The translations under genes and the position numbers were made by a program. Below the pieces are notes generated by a model. It ran no database searches. It saw nothing but the letters and a program-made list of their open reading frames with translations, and was not told where the DNA came from. This document shows positions 10,418 to 21,896 of a stretch of 64,000 nt of DNA, one piece after another; the stretch's first letter is position 1; the number at the start of each line of letters is the position of its first letter. Source of the stretch: Coniferiporia sulphurascens (Eukaryota > Basidiomycota > Agaricomycetes > Hymenochaetales > Hymenochaetaceae); the NCBI GenBank assembly GCA_002794785.1, contig NBBA01000001.1:3162001-3226000 (forward strand), given 5' to 3'.

Positions 10418-13400
10418 ATGGCTATATCGAATGCAGGACCGGCGAGCAGCAAGGAGGCAGCGGCGTCTTCAAGCATCGACTCGTCCCAGCAGCCTTTAAT
10501 ACCGGAGTCCTTTATAGACCCGCCTTCACAGCGCCTCTATATCCTTAGTCTCGGACTCCTGTGCCAGGTCAGTCTCTTTCACTTCAGACGCATTCTCTGG
10601 TTACCTGTCTCAACGTGCGTTTTTGTCAGGCAATAAAATGTTTCGATTGGCTGCATAGTTTAGTCGTGGATCGCACGACAAACCTCACCTTCAAATGGAT
10701 CCTCGTCGATATAACCTATTGTCTTGTTCTTAAACGCTTGCGCATTCCCAGACTCAACTATGTCGCCGCCGCCGTCATCTTACAAATTATCAGCCTTTGT
10801 TTATTAGATGGCATGCTGTTTGGAACCGTGCAAGTAAGTAAATTTTATCGTGTGTCCGTTATGCTACTCATCACGTTGCCGTTATAAGATTGGCGTTTCA
10901 TCCTATTCGTTGAGCTCTTCTGCGCGAGAGTTTTGTGAGTTATTATTTCCCTATTTCTATCAGTCGATAGTGCTCAATAATTTTTCTCCCAGACCGCAAG
11001 GAGATGTCGACAAGCGGACGAATGATCAATCTTCGCGACCTGCTTGATGGTGATGACCATTTGAGGGGAGAGCACACCGTCAGAATGTCACCAATCAGGT
11101 AAGTCGGTCTACGAATGACGAGCTGGATCTCATCAGCTTTTATCCCATAGTACGGCAAAATTAAATCCTGGAGGACTTTCGTATTGTCTCAGTCCGCCTG
11201 CGAACACTGTCTTGATACCTATTCTTTTAAACAACACTAAACCGTCACATATCCGCTACACCGCCTCCCATCCTGGATCTGATAAGGTCGACTATGTTGA
11301 CCTGAGCGCGAAGGAAATTCGTTTAATTGAGCAGCAGCGGTTAGAGGCGCTCCAGGCTGCCAAAAGTGAAGATCCTGTAGACCCCGAAGGCAATAGCGAT
11401 GCGGATTGGGACGGTGAGGATGAGGAACTTCAGACTAGCCAAGATCGCATGATAGGCTTCCCGCCCGCGTCACAAGAACTTGAGAAGACACAGTCGGTCG
11501 TTTACTTAAAAGTCACGAAGCCGGGTACTGTTAGAATCGAGCGTGTACTTGATTCGGCGACGACGAACATGGCGCGTATTTTCCCCGGGGAGATATCAGT
11601 CGTGCCATGTCCGCAGGCCGAGTTTGCGCATGACAGCATCGTGGACAGTGATGACGTACGCTGCATGGGATCGAAAGAAGAGCTTTCCGTAAAGATATTC
11701 GGTGTCCCGCCCTTGGACTTAAGATGGCACCGAGAAGTCAACAGCAAACGAGAACACTTCTCAGTGGAAAGGATTGAGGGTGTACCTGATGTAGGTAGAT
11801 TCCATTGATATTGACTTCCCTTCACTGAACGAGTTGCAGAGGCACGGAGCACATGAACTTCGCATCCCTCTCGACATGCCATTCGACGTCCCGGGTTCTC
11901 ATATTTATGTATTGGATTCCCTTACTGACGGCCTGGGAAATTTCCATGCCCTAACGTCGGTGGCACGCAAAGGGGAGCCAACCAGCAATGTTGTCTCTTT
12001 ATCTACTCGTTCGGTTACCGTACTCCGCCGCGCAGCAATGGCATACAAGGACTGCGCACCTGGAAAGCCATCAAGCCTCCTCATTGGTTCCGAGGCATCG
12101 CTTCTCATTACTGCGAGGGAGTCCGACCCTCAAGATGGTCCTTGGGATGTAACTGTCAAGTATCAGCCGAGTCATGGGGGTTCGGTAGTGAACAAAAAAA
12201 CGCCTAAGCCGTGGGTAAAGACGTTGACTACCTCGCCAGGACAGTCACGGCTTGCAGTGATAGCGAACACTCCCGGAGAGTACTCAATTATTGGAGTAAA
12301 AGGGCAGCACTGTCCTGGGGATGTGCTTAGTCCAGAGACATGTAAAGTCGTCCAACAGGCCCTCCCGACTGCTGAAATTGAATGGAAGCGAATTCATGAA
12401 TGGTGAGTCTTCGACCTTTTCCTTTACACATGTGACTGACCGGCAAAAGCTCCGGCGATACTGGCGTCTCGGCTTTCCTTGTACTACATGGCAAGCCGCC
12501 GTTCCAGGTAGTTTACCAACAGAGACGTAATAGCGAACCTATCGAAGAGATGTCGCGTACGTTCCAAGGCTCGCGCGGCGAAATCATTCTTCAGCCAGAA
12601 AGAAGCGGAAACTACACGTATACATTTGTCTATCTAAGTGATGCAAATTACAAACGAGTCAAACTAGACGGACCAAGTATCAATCAGATTGTACACCCTC
12701 TTGCATCTGCAAACTTCGTATTCAACAGCGCTAGTGGGGTGGGCAACAAACGATCGATTAACAGCTGTTCTGGGGATGTTATCGACGTGGAAGTCGATTT
12801 GCGGGCAAGTTCAATCTACTGAATCTTATTGGACCTATTAACTAAACTATGTTCCAGGGTCATGGTCCTTGGAATCTGGAGTTTCAAATTGTTGGGCCGA
12901 AAGGGTCTGAGATCCTACGAATGAAAGACCTGAAACAGAGCAGAGAAAAAATCCAAGTGCCTGTTCCGTCCGCTATCGATGAGGAGGGTGGCATGTTTCA
13001 AATAGACCTTGTCAATGTTCAGGATTCTTACGGATGTAAGAAGGATCTTGCCGTACCAGGTATGTCCGTCAATGTTCGTCGAGTGAAGGTGAGTCCGTTA
13101 GAAGAACGTCTGATCTTAAATTTGAGCTCTAATGATGTTTTCATTATCAGCCCAATGTCCGTTTCTACACGAAGGATGGGAAGCGGGAAACAACTGTCCT
13201 TGAAAGTCAGGAAGCCCGTTTGCCTTTGCGTTTGACAGGTGAAGGGGTGAGTCGCTGCACGGATGTTGGCTCCTCCTGTATTGACTACTCCTTGGAAAAC
13301 AGCCTTGGAAGGTGACATACGAACTCGCTAACTCTTCGGTTCCGGCACGTACGGCACTCGTAAATAATCCCAATGACTTTTTGGCTGTAAATCGGGACGG

Positions 13401-14973
13401 TGTATATCGCCTATTAGGGGTACGTCACATGCATTTTTATCATTCATTTTGCTGATTCCTTTGCAGGTTATGGACTCGCAGTGTGCGGGAGAGGTAGTAG
13501 GCGACGAAGCCGACTATAAAGTGGATTGGATTTCCCGCCCCGTCGTGAGGCTGTCTTCAGACACAGAAGTAAAATATGAGAAGTACAACGGCTCTTTCAT
13601 ACGGGCACCAATTTGCGAAGGGAAAGGGGATCATGTGGACCTCGATGTGGACGGTAAGCTAAAGGTCGGTCTTGAGGAAAAAATAGACTGAGCTTGTTTT
13701 ATCAGGGCGACCCCCATTCCAGATCGCGTACAATATTGCGCGCAACAGTGAGACTGGAGGCACCAGGATTTTAGATCAACCGATTATCAGCAGTGTCCAA
13801 TCTCGCACACGTCTTCAGCTCTTAACCTCTCAGGCCGGCCGTATCTATTATGAAGTTAAACAAATAGGGGACGCAAATTATCCACTTGCGTGGAATAAAC
13901 AGCACGTCATACCACGCCAAGAGCGCTTGCTGCTTGAACAAGAAGTGGTGGGACGACCATCTGCTCGGTTTAAGCAACCAACACGGTTAGCCCATTGTCT
14001 ACGAGACACTTTCGTTCCAACCGATCCACATGCTGTTCACGCTGTTGACGACTTAATAACTCTTGAGGGCCGGCCTCCATTCCACTTAGAGCTTTCTGTG
14101 AAGAACCTGGCCGCTAGCGAGGTGTACCGGCAAACCGTTGAGCTTTGGGAAACCCAGTGGAGAATCAATTTACCCGATTATGTTTTCACCTCCATCGGAC
14201 CACACTTGGTGACTATCGAATCTGTGCGAGACGCGTCGTCATGCGAGCAGATGGCTCCGGATCCCATGAGAAAGTCTATTTGGGTTGACGTTGCCGAGTC
14301 CGCAGCAATAGTACCCTTTGACCGTCGAGAAAACTTCTGTGTCGGCGATGTTACACAATTTCAATTGGAGGGTATTCCACCTTGGACTATTGGGTATTTG
14401 TTGCTCGTTCAACTAATCTTTGTGTGTTATACTCTAATACCCACGGCAGATACAAATCGAACGGTAAACAGCATGAACAAATCGCGATGCAATCGCCCTT
14501 CGCTCTGGTGCAGCAACATCCAGGGCAATTCTCGATATCGTCAATTTCGCATCAGCAGCAGATGTGCAAAACTGCTGTGGACAACATTAATTTTGAAGTT
14601 CACGCATTGCCCTCGGCCCAGGTTGCTCAGGGTCGCGAATACTACGAGAATATCCATGAGGGTAGTCAGGCTCAAATTGTTTTCACGCTTGTCGGCGAAC
14701 CACCCTTCACCTTTACGTATCAGCGCTCTGAAGCGCCGGCACGCAAGGGCGCTAGGTCTGGGAAGGTTTTGGAGACGCACACGGTATCCGGCGTAATGAG
14801 CCGCGAATACTCCATTTACTCTGCGCTAGAAGGTAAGCCACATCTGCCGCTTTCAGACTACCTTCTTTTCTAATGGTAATTTAGGAACATGGACTATAAC
14901 TTTCATATCGGACAAATACTGCCGATATCCCCCCGCTCAACCAGACGGAATATCGGAAAAAACCAGGGGCTGA
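10418..14973 (+). CDS. POM152: Nuclear pore membrane nucleoporin POM152
   Basis: An N-terminal region with several hydrophobic segments (LYILSLGLLCQ, WILVDITYCLVLKRL, YVAAAVILQIISLCLLDGML) precedes a very long lumenal-type region of repeated Ig-like beta domains. Recurrent motifs include GVPPLDLRWHR, DGPWDVTVKYQPS, GHGPWNLEFQIVG, GRPPFHLELSVKN, GIPPWTIGY and GEPPFTFTYQRSE. This is the architecture of Pom152, which anchors the nuclear pore membrane ring by lumenal Ig-repeat arches. At least ten introns interrupt the gene. The last exon (GTWTITFISDKYC) starts at the AG at 14884 and ends at TGA 14971-14973. The ATG at 10418 is the first in the frame of exon 1. The Cys in DKYCRYPPA closes the last Ig unit as expected. 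Confidence 0.88.
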
Positions 14974-15185
14974 AGCCCTGGTCGCTTTTTGTTCCATAGG
15001 GTCACTAGAATATGATGCCTGAACACTCTGTAGCACTATGTTTATTAACTCTCATACCTGACATAATCAAAGTAATCACGAAATTTCACGCTCTGATCAC
15101 GTATATTTCACGATCAACGAGGTAACTACAGCTTGTTTTCTTTAGTGCTCACTAATGACACGACAATTCCATCAAATCTTTTACT

Positions 15186-16498
15186 CTAAACCTGAGCGGA
15201 CGAAATGTAGAACCACTTGCTGACTGAAAAAAAAAATGATTTTTTGAAGGAGCTCAGAGTGGATAGTCGGGACGTACTCGAAGGGTCAATCTGTGCGGGC
15301 GGCTCTCGCCTTTCAGCAGGCAGGCTGGTGTATATGGGATCATTTGTCCTGATAAAACCAGGCGAATTTTCCACGGTGATGTTGTGGCTTGAAAGAGGAT
15401 CGAGTTAAGTCCAAGTCAGGAGATTGCACTGGTCAGCTCACATGGAAAGATCATACGAAGCCGTCTTGGAGGGACTCTCGCCACTGATGAGGCGGCGCCA
15501 TGCCTCGTGACACTCATGGATAATTTCCGTCGCGTACTTCTTGTTTTTGGCCTCACCAGAAAATGCGAACGCGTTCTCAGGCTTACCGTCAGGAATTTTG
15601 TAGATCCTGCGAACCTTTCACCTTCTATTCCATGTTCTATAAAAATGAAGAGAAGTACCTAAACCATTCGTTGGTCGCCCTAATGAGACCAGGGAGGTGT
15701 CTCTCGACGTCTTCAATGTCGTTGAGCTTCGAAGCCAGAGGATCCTGGACATCAACGACAAGTACTTTCCAGTCGGTTTCGCCTTCGTCGAGGAGCGCCA
15801 TGATGCCGAGAACCTTAACCTGCTTGACCTGGCCAACATAGCCGACCTGTTCGCCTATTTCACACACATCAAGAGGGTCGTTATCGCCCTTGGCTTTGGT
15901 CTCGGGGTGCGTCTGGGCGGGATCTTCCCAGGTCTGCAGGGCATGTGTCAGGTTCTGGTAGGTATTAAAACATTGAGTGTATGCACCTGAGGGAAAGCAC
16001 CATAATTCCAGATGTATCCGTGATGAGGGAAGCAGTTGCGAACGAAACGCAGCTTGTTACGCTTGATGTCTTGTTTGATGGGGTTGAACGGCTCCTCCTT
16101 CGATATCTCCATCTTCGCATTTGTCCAGCGCGGAACCTCGACGATCATGTTTAGGATGCCATTGTTCTGATCAGCAAAAAGCGGTATGTCATGGAAAGAG
16201 GAGACGACATTTGATCCGTGTTGGAGGAAGACACGGTGGTCTGCAAACGCGGTCTTGTGTCAGAAAAGACCGGACGATTCTTGCAAGGACTGCGTAAAAT
16301 ATGCTCACCGAGAGTGTTCGGTGCACCGACGATACGAGGTGTGTACGCTGTTGTAGCAGAGGGGGTGAGCGCCAGCTAAGGAAGACTAGCAAAAAAGCAA
16401 ATTTACGAACGGGACGACATGGTGGTCGAGTACTGAGCTGCCTGAGAGGAAAGTTGGCGCGCGGACAGAGCCAGTCGGCGGATTGCAGCAGTGCTCAT
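15186..16498 (-). CDS. IPP1: Inorganic pyrophosphatase, possibly dual-targeted
   Basis: Soluble family I pyrophosphatase, which hydrolyses PPi to two phosphates. Motifs: [36 protein letters not shown], the substrate-binding stretch [27 protein letters not shown], the metal site [29 protein letters not shown], and the C-terminus [17 protein letters not shown] ending [10 protein letters not shown]. The last intron places TAG at 15186-15188. The first ATG (16498) adds [20 protein letters not shown], a presequence-like stretch; a second in-frame ATG at 16420 would give a cytosolic form. Joining either start to [12 protein letters not shown] in frame needs the intron to begin at GTTCGT inside TCC-CGT and end at CTACAACAG. 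The stronger-looking GTAAAT donor three bases on breaks the frame. That first junction is therefore uncertain; the rest is firm. Confidence 0.9.
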
Positions 16499-16739
16499 GT
16501 GGTCCTTAAGCCCGACTGCGAATCGATTTCAAGGCGATAATCGCGAATATAAATATAAATATATAATTGAAAAAAGGGAGAACTTATACGTAAGTCAATA
16601 ACTTTACTTTCAAATGAAAACCCCATTTATTCTAATCAACACATTTCACAGGACTAGCGAATACACATAAAATCAAACACGTTAAGTAGGGCAGACATAC
16701 AATATCGTAGCAAGTGCACCGAAGATGCGAACACAAAAA

Positions 16740-19044
16740 TCAGGCTAGACCACCTTCTTTCAGGATCCCCGCTCCTTCCCCCACTGCCCCAAACCGTGGT
16801 TTAGAGAACATTCTGTTGAAATCCAGACGTAGGAGAAGTCGCTCAATATGGCGTCGGGTCTCGCCATCGCGTTCCACCCGTTTACTTCTCATTTTTTGCG
16901 AGCTGTGTAATGAAGTCGAAAAATTGGCAGCGGTAACATTCACAAGAAACGATTTCGACCCATCAACTATGCTCATAGGCTGAGAAGTGGCGGACGATAA
17001 TTGTTCGTAGAATGTCTCAAGGAGACTCTTAAGATTCTGCGAATGGAACGGTCTAATGTTAGGTGACACCAAGCTGACGACCTTGGAACGCTCACTTGAT
17101 CAATTTCTTCGACCGCTTCTCGTCTCTCTCGGACGAGTCTACCCACAGAGTCCGAGGCCCTGCTTGAGATGCTACCTTCGGTCAGAAGCGCCGGTAACAC
17201 ATCTCCTCCCCAACGCTCTACTAAGCCCATAAAACGCTCGCAGATTTCAAATATCGAGCGAATAATGGCCGTAAGTGCCGGCTGGGTCAGCAGGCTTGCA
17301 GATAGTAAATGTTCCAAATAAGTCGAGTGAAAAGTGCGCAGAGTCGTGAAATCTAGATTCTGAGAGGCAGCGGTCATGTTGTCCTTCGATCCTGTAGAAA
17401 TCGACGGAAGAAGCGAGCCCACGCTCCTGCTACTTGCCGTAGTTTCTTGTGACCTGAGAAGAGACTTTAGCCTTCTAAACTCGGTCTCTACGACATCAAT
17501 CATCATATAGCCAAGGAGCACATCCACAAACCAACCCATGAGCCGCACAACTCCCCATCCGCATCGCAACAATTCTTTGCGCGCTTCTGTGTCCGCTGTC
17601 CCTCCTTCGTCAAGACCAGTCCATCGGCGACGAGCACGCTGAGCATTAGATAACGAGGTCCAGCACGCGTGAATACGAGTATGAACATGGCGAAGAGATG
17701 ATAAGAAGGAGAATATATCACCATACGTCGCAAGATCAGAAGTATGGAGGAAAAGGTCGAGAGGCCATGATATCCCGTACGTCATTTTTAGAGGTGTCCC
17801 GAGTAGAATGTCGTCGAACCGAGTCTGGTCGGCAACGCTTTGGGGCATTGAACCTGTATGTGTCTTGGACTCGCTGTAAGTCGGCAAAAGTGGGTGAATG
17901 GGACCAGAGGGAAGCTGGAAGCGGATACGGGAAAGATTTGGGTCGTGTTGAGCCGATGTCCCTAACGATGCGCGTAGTAGAGCAAGATGTAAGTCCTGTT
18001 CACGAATAATCGTGCTCGGTTTTGAACGAGCTGAAAGCCTAGATTGCTTTAGTCTTTTAATTTCTCTGATTAGCGCGAGGCTGAATTCTCCATTCTGTAG
18101 CAGAAAATAGTTTGCTCTACGCGCAGTTTTGTCAGAGGGATATTTTAAGAGTCAGTAAGAATGACCACCTACAAAGCGTCTACGGCGTCTTCAACGTCCT
18201 GCATTGTCAGCACATTTGACCAAAGCCATTCACTGATGTCGGCTCTGATCTGGGCAATTACTCGCTCAAAATCATGTTGAGCTTGAGGGAGAGTGGTATC
18301 AAGCAGCTCTGCGTGACTTAAGGACAGCGAGCTTGGAATTTGCCTGTGCCAGTTCAGTGCTTTTACGGTCCCAATTGCACGTCCGATGTAAAGGATTGAT
18401 TGTCTTGCGGAGCTCGACACGCACGATGGGATGGCGTCCTCATGGAGAATATAGTCTTCTGTAGCCAATGGCTCGTTCGTAGACAAGGCCCCGTGTACGA
18501 GAAAGGCTTGTAATTGGACCCTCCATATCCGCTGTACCGCTTCAGCAAGGCGAGACATGACAGACGAGACGCGGTAGATACCCGTTTCAGAGCGAGCAAG
18601 AAGAAGGTCGATGAGAGCTCCGGCTGGCCAGGACGGCACGTCTTCAAGGCGTACCATTAAGGACTCGAGTGAGGCCAAAGGACCATCCCATTCAGCAAAT
18701 GTCGCGCGAATGGAACTCAACGGGACAAAAGAGCCTTGTCCGACATAGTTGTCGTCTTTGTTGAGGATCTTGGCTTCTGTCTCTACAACGAGCGACTCGT
18801 ACTCGTCCCTGAGAATCTCGTTGAGTTTAGAACAGAATGCGCAGACGTAGCGAGAGGGAGACTGGGATAATCTGGAACACGCAGCCTTGATATTGCGGTA
18901 GCGACAGGCGATAAGTCCTAATGACTCGAGACATTGGCGCTCCCCGGGATGCAAGAGGGGCGCAAAGTCGGGATGGATTTTGTTGTCCGTCGGGAAAAGG
19001 GACGAAGAATGGCCTGTGAGCACAAGCAGAATTTCAGCAATCAT
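16740..19044 (-). CDS. GCP4: Gamma-tubulin complex component 4 (GRIP domain)
   Basis: Three or more exons give a gamma-tubulin ring complex protein without the long N-terminal extension of GCP2, GCP3, GCP5 or GCP6. It starts MIAEILLVLTGHSSSLFP and has HPGERQCLESLGLIACRYRNI, SSIRATFAEWDGPLASLE and ARQSILYIGRAIGTVKALNW (GRIP1 type). The C-terminal region contains FDDILLGTPLKMTYGISWPLDL, FLSSLRHVHTRIHACWTSL, LRCGWGVVRLMGWFVDVLLGY, and TFHSTYLEHLLSASLLTQPAL (GRIP2 type, which binds gamma-tubulin). These proteins build the microtubule-nucleating ring at spindle pole bodies. Size and order fit GCP4. The start at 19044 is the first Met of a well conserved N-terminus. It is head to head with the TBC gene, 170 bp apart. 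Confidence 0.87.
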
Positions 19045-19214
19045 ACTCCTGTGCGTACGACAAGAGGACAGGCGAGTGTCGCGGCGCCGCGGGGAGTGCG
19101 CGAGCGCGACGCGACCTAGTGATCGCGTCGGCCAATGGCGGAGTCCGCAGTACTCAGTGTATTGCCCTCCTCAGTCCGCGATTACATGTCACTGAACCCG
19201 CTCCCCTCGACAAT

Positions 19215-21382
19215 ATGACCGGCCCTACGGACAAGTCTGGCAACGTCTTCAATATCGACGCCGATAATAACTACCCGTCTCGTTCGCGTGAATTTACGGT
19301 CGACGATGCCTTCTCCGAGAGTGGCGAAGACGAGCTCGAGTTCACAACTGACTCTATCCGCGTCGAGTTGGCCAAAACGATCCGCTACGCTCGCGCCATG
19401 GACCAGACCAACTCGGACGAATACGATGAAATTCGGATAGAGCATTCGTTGGAGAACCCCGACGCCTCCGTTTCTACCATAGACATAGATGCGTTACCCG
19501 CACCCGATGAGCATGCTCTGTCTTCAACAGCTTCGCTATCTGTGGGGACTGTTAACTCCCATCTCTCATATCAGGACGCCGAGTCTGGTGGAACGCGCTC
19601 TTCGTCGCAAAACGACGTTCAGGACCCGGCCAGCGCGTACCATGTGTCTCCAGCAGGGAGTGACCTCTCTAAGCCCCCCGCTCTTCAATCCACGACCCTA
19701 TCCCCAACCTCGTCTGAACTAGTATCAGAACAATCAGAAGCATCGACCGGGTCTGGTCCAACTACTCCTGACGAAGACCAGACTCCCAAGGCACCCATAC
19801 CGACTTCATATTCTCTTCCAGTCGGCACGCAAACCCCCCGACTCCAATTACATCGCCCGGCGAAATCCACTGGACCGAGTGCGCTGGAGAAAGTGCTTTC
19901 TAAAACAAGACCTACTTTCTTGCCTCCAAAAGCAAAACAGGAGGATAATAAACACATGGCTGATTGGCAGGCCATGATGAAGTACAGCCGTGTCGCCGGT
20001 GAGCGCTCGAATGAAATATGAAGTTGCTTTCATTTGCGCGGACTAAAGCGACCAGCTTCGCAGAGGAACGGAAGAAAAAATTGAAACAGGAACGACGACT
20101 TGCGCAAGAGCGAGCAGTGGACTCCTCCACTATCCACTGGGAACAACACATTCTGCCTGACTGGAAGAACGCCATACGCGATGTCAATTTGCGTAAATTG
20201 TGGTGGAACGGTATTCCTCCGAAGTTGCGGGGCGTAGTATGGGAGAAAGCGATCGGCAATGGGCTGGCTTTGAGTAAAGGTGGGGAATAAGTGCATCTCT
20301 GAATATGTAAAGCCGCTATATCTAAGACGAACTCAATGGCGTTGTAACAGATACGTATCGGACCTGTCTTGCGCGGGCTTTGCGGGCCCTTGCATCCAGC
20401 ACGTTCCCAACAACAACGCTCAATCTCATCGACAGTGACATTCGTTCTACTTTACCCACATTGCATATTTTCGATCCTACTACTGGCCCATTGTATCAAG
20501 ACCTAAAAGATCTTCTCTGTGCATGGGTTGTAGCACGCTCCGATGAAGGACTTGGATATACCATGGGAGCCAGCAAAATCGCGGCGATGTTTCTTCTCAA
20601 CATGCAACCGTCCTCTGCGTTTATTTCCATGAGAAATTTACTAGAGCGGCACTGTATGCGTAGCTTTTACGGCGGACTAGCTGCTAAGGATGATGTAAGG
20701 GGATATGGTCCTTTATGTATGATAAACGTACTAAACTTGACATAGGTTGAGGCATATTGTCGGTGAGACGCACGCACTCTGGCAACTGGCAGGATTTAGT
20801 TGAATATTGGAACTTAGGATTTTTGACACCCTGTTGGCAGATTGCATGCCGAAGAGTTAGTTGTCTTCTTTTTTATACGAAAAAACTAACTCACTTTAAT
20901 CACCATTGTTTTTTCCCTAGTTTACTTCAACTTTAAACAGCACCAGGTTTCACCCGCAGCTTACCTTCCTGAATGGCTTATACCACTCTTCCTTGACCAT
21001 CTTCCACTGGAAGCGTGTGCAAGGATATGGGACGTGCTAGTTCTTGAAGGAGACTCATTCCTTTTTCGCGCCGCCCTCTCGATCCTGGCTGTCCTTGAGC
21101 CGCGCTTATTCTTTCCGGATCGTCAGGAACTGTTGGTCCTCCTGAGGCGAGTGGCCGTAAGATTTATCTTTGCTGTGATCGCTGATGTCAAGCCCAAATA
21201 GCGGAGAAAACAAGGCAGCCCTTGAGGTTGCGAAGCGAGACGGGAACAACCTGGGAAGCTGCAAGTACGAGATATACAACGTGGACGAAGAGAATATCTG
21301 GGAGGAGATGGAGACATTGGAGGGCTGGCGGAAGGAGAGCACATGGACGAGATTGATCCAACGAGAACTGCCGGACTTGTAG
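19215..21382 (+). CDS. TBC-domain (Rab-GAP-like) protein with altered catalytic fingers
   Basis: About 260 Ser/Thr/Asp-rich, probably disordered residues come first, then RPTFLPPKAKQEDNKH and a coiled stretch (EERKKKLKQERRLAQER), then a TBC domain. Recognisable blocks are LRKLWWNGIPPKLRGVVWEKAIGNGLAL, HIFDPTTGPLYQDLKDLLCAW, GLGYTMGASKIAAMFLLNM, FISMRNLLERHCMRSFYGG, LPEWLIPLFLDHLPLEACARIWDVLVLEG, and FRAALSILAVLEPRLF. TBC proteins speed GTP hydrolysis by Rab GTPases using an Arg in IxxDxxR and a Gln in YxQ. Here the first block reads D-I-R-S-T-L-P and the second Y-T-M-G. The C-terminal part of the last exon is Glu/Trp-rich (ENIWEEMETLEGW). The ATG at 19215 follows an in-frame stretch with no earlier ATG. 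Confidence 0.83.
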
Positions 21383-21896
21383 TGATAGTGGTAAAATAAG
21401 GTGGAGTTTTCTTGTTACCCCTCTACTTATTTTTATTTTGCAATTATTTGAAGCGTCACAGCAGTTGTCATCTGGATTCGACTTCTTTACAATAAAAACC
21501 AAGTGCTTTATTAACAATATACTTATTACAGATTTTAGCAAACACGTAATGTTAATAGCATCCCGTACTTAAGTACAACCGCATGACCATGCACTTATTG
21601 GAGGGCGATCCGGGCCCCCCAAAAGCTGCTCCTGCCGCTCAAGCCAGCCTTGAAAGAAAGTTGACTCTTGCTCAACCGAGTATTAAGCTGATTTGGCATA
21701 GCTCCGCCTCTCCACAAGACTTGCGCGGGATCTCTGCACACCAAAGCACACACCCGTGCTGGGTACCCAGCGATTAATGTGAATATCACACAAGCAGAAC
21801 ATAAATAAGAAATTCATAACGTGTATGTTACAATCATCCGAGGATAGTCAGGATTATTCGGAGGATAAATAATAAAAGAACTATGATAATCGTCAA
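21383..21896. other. Convergent spacer, no gene seen
   Basis: 514 bp between the TBC and DUF2235 stop codons. Short open frames (for example 21583-21777) lack any family signature. AT-rich near 21410-21530 and 21780-21890, as expected for 3' UTRs. Confidence 0.5.

Noticed and set aside
21583..21789. Pair of short overlapping open frames between TBC and DUF2235 genes.
   Set aside because: They are mirror frames of the same DNA with no motif and lie in a region expected to be 3' UTR.
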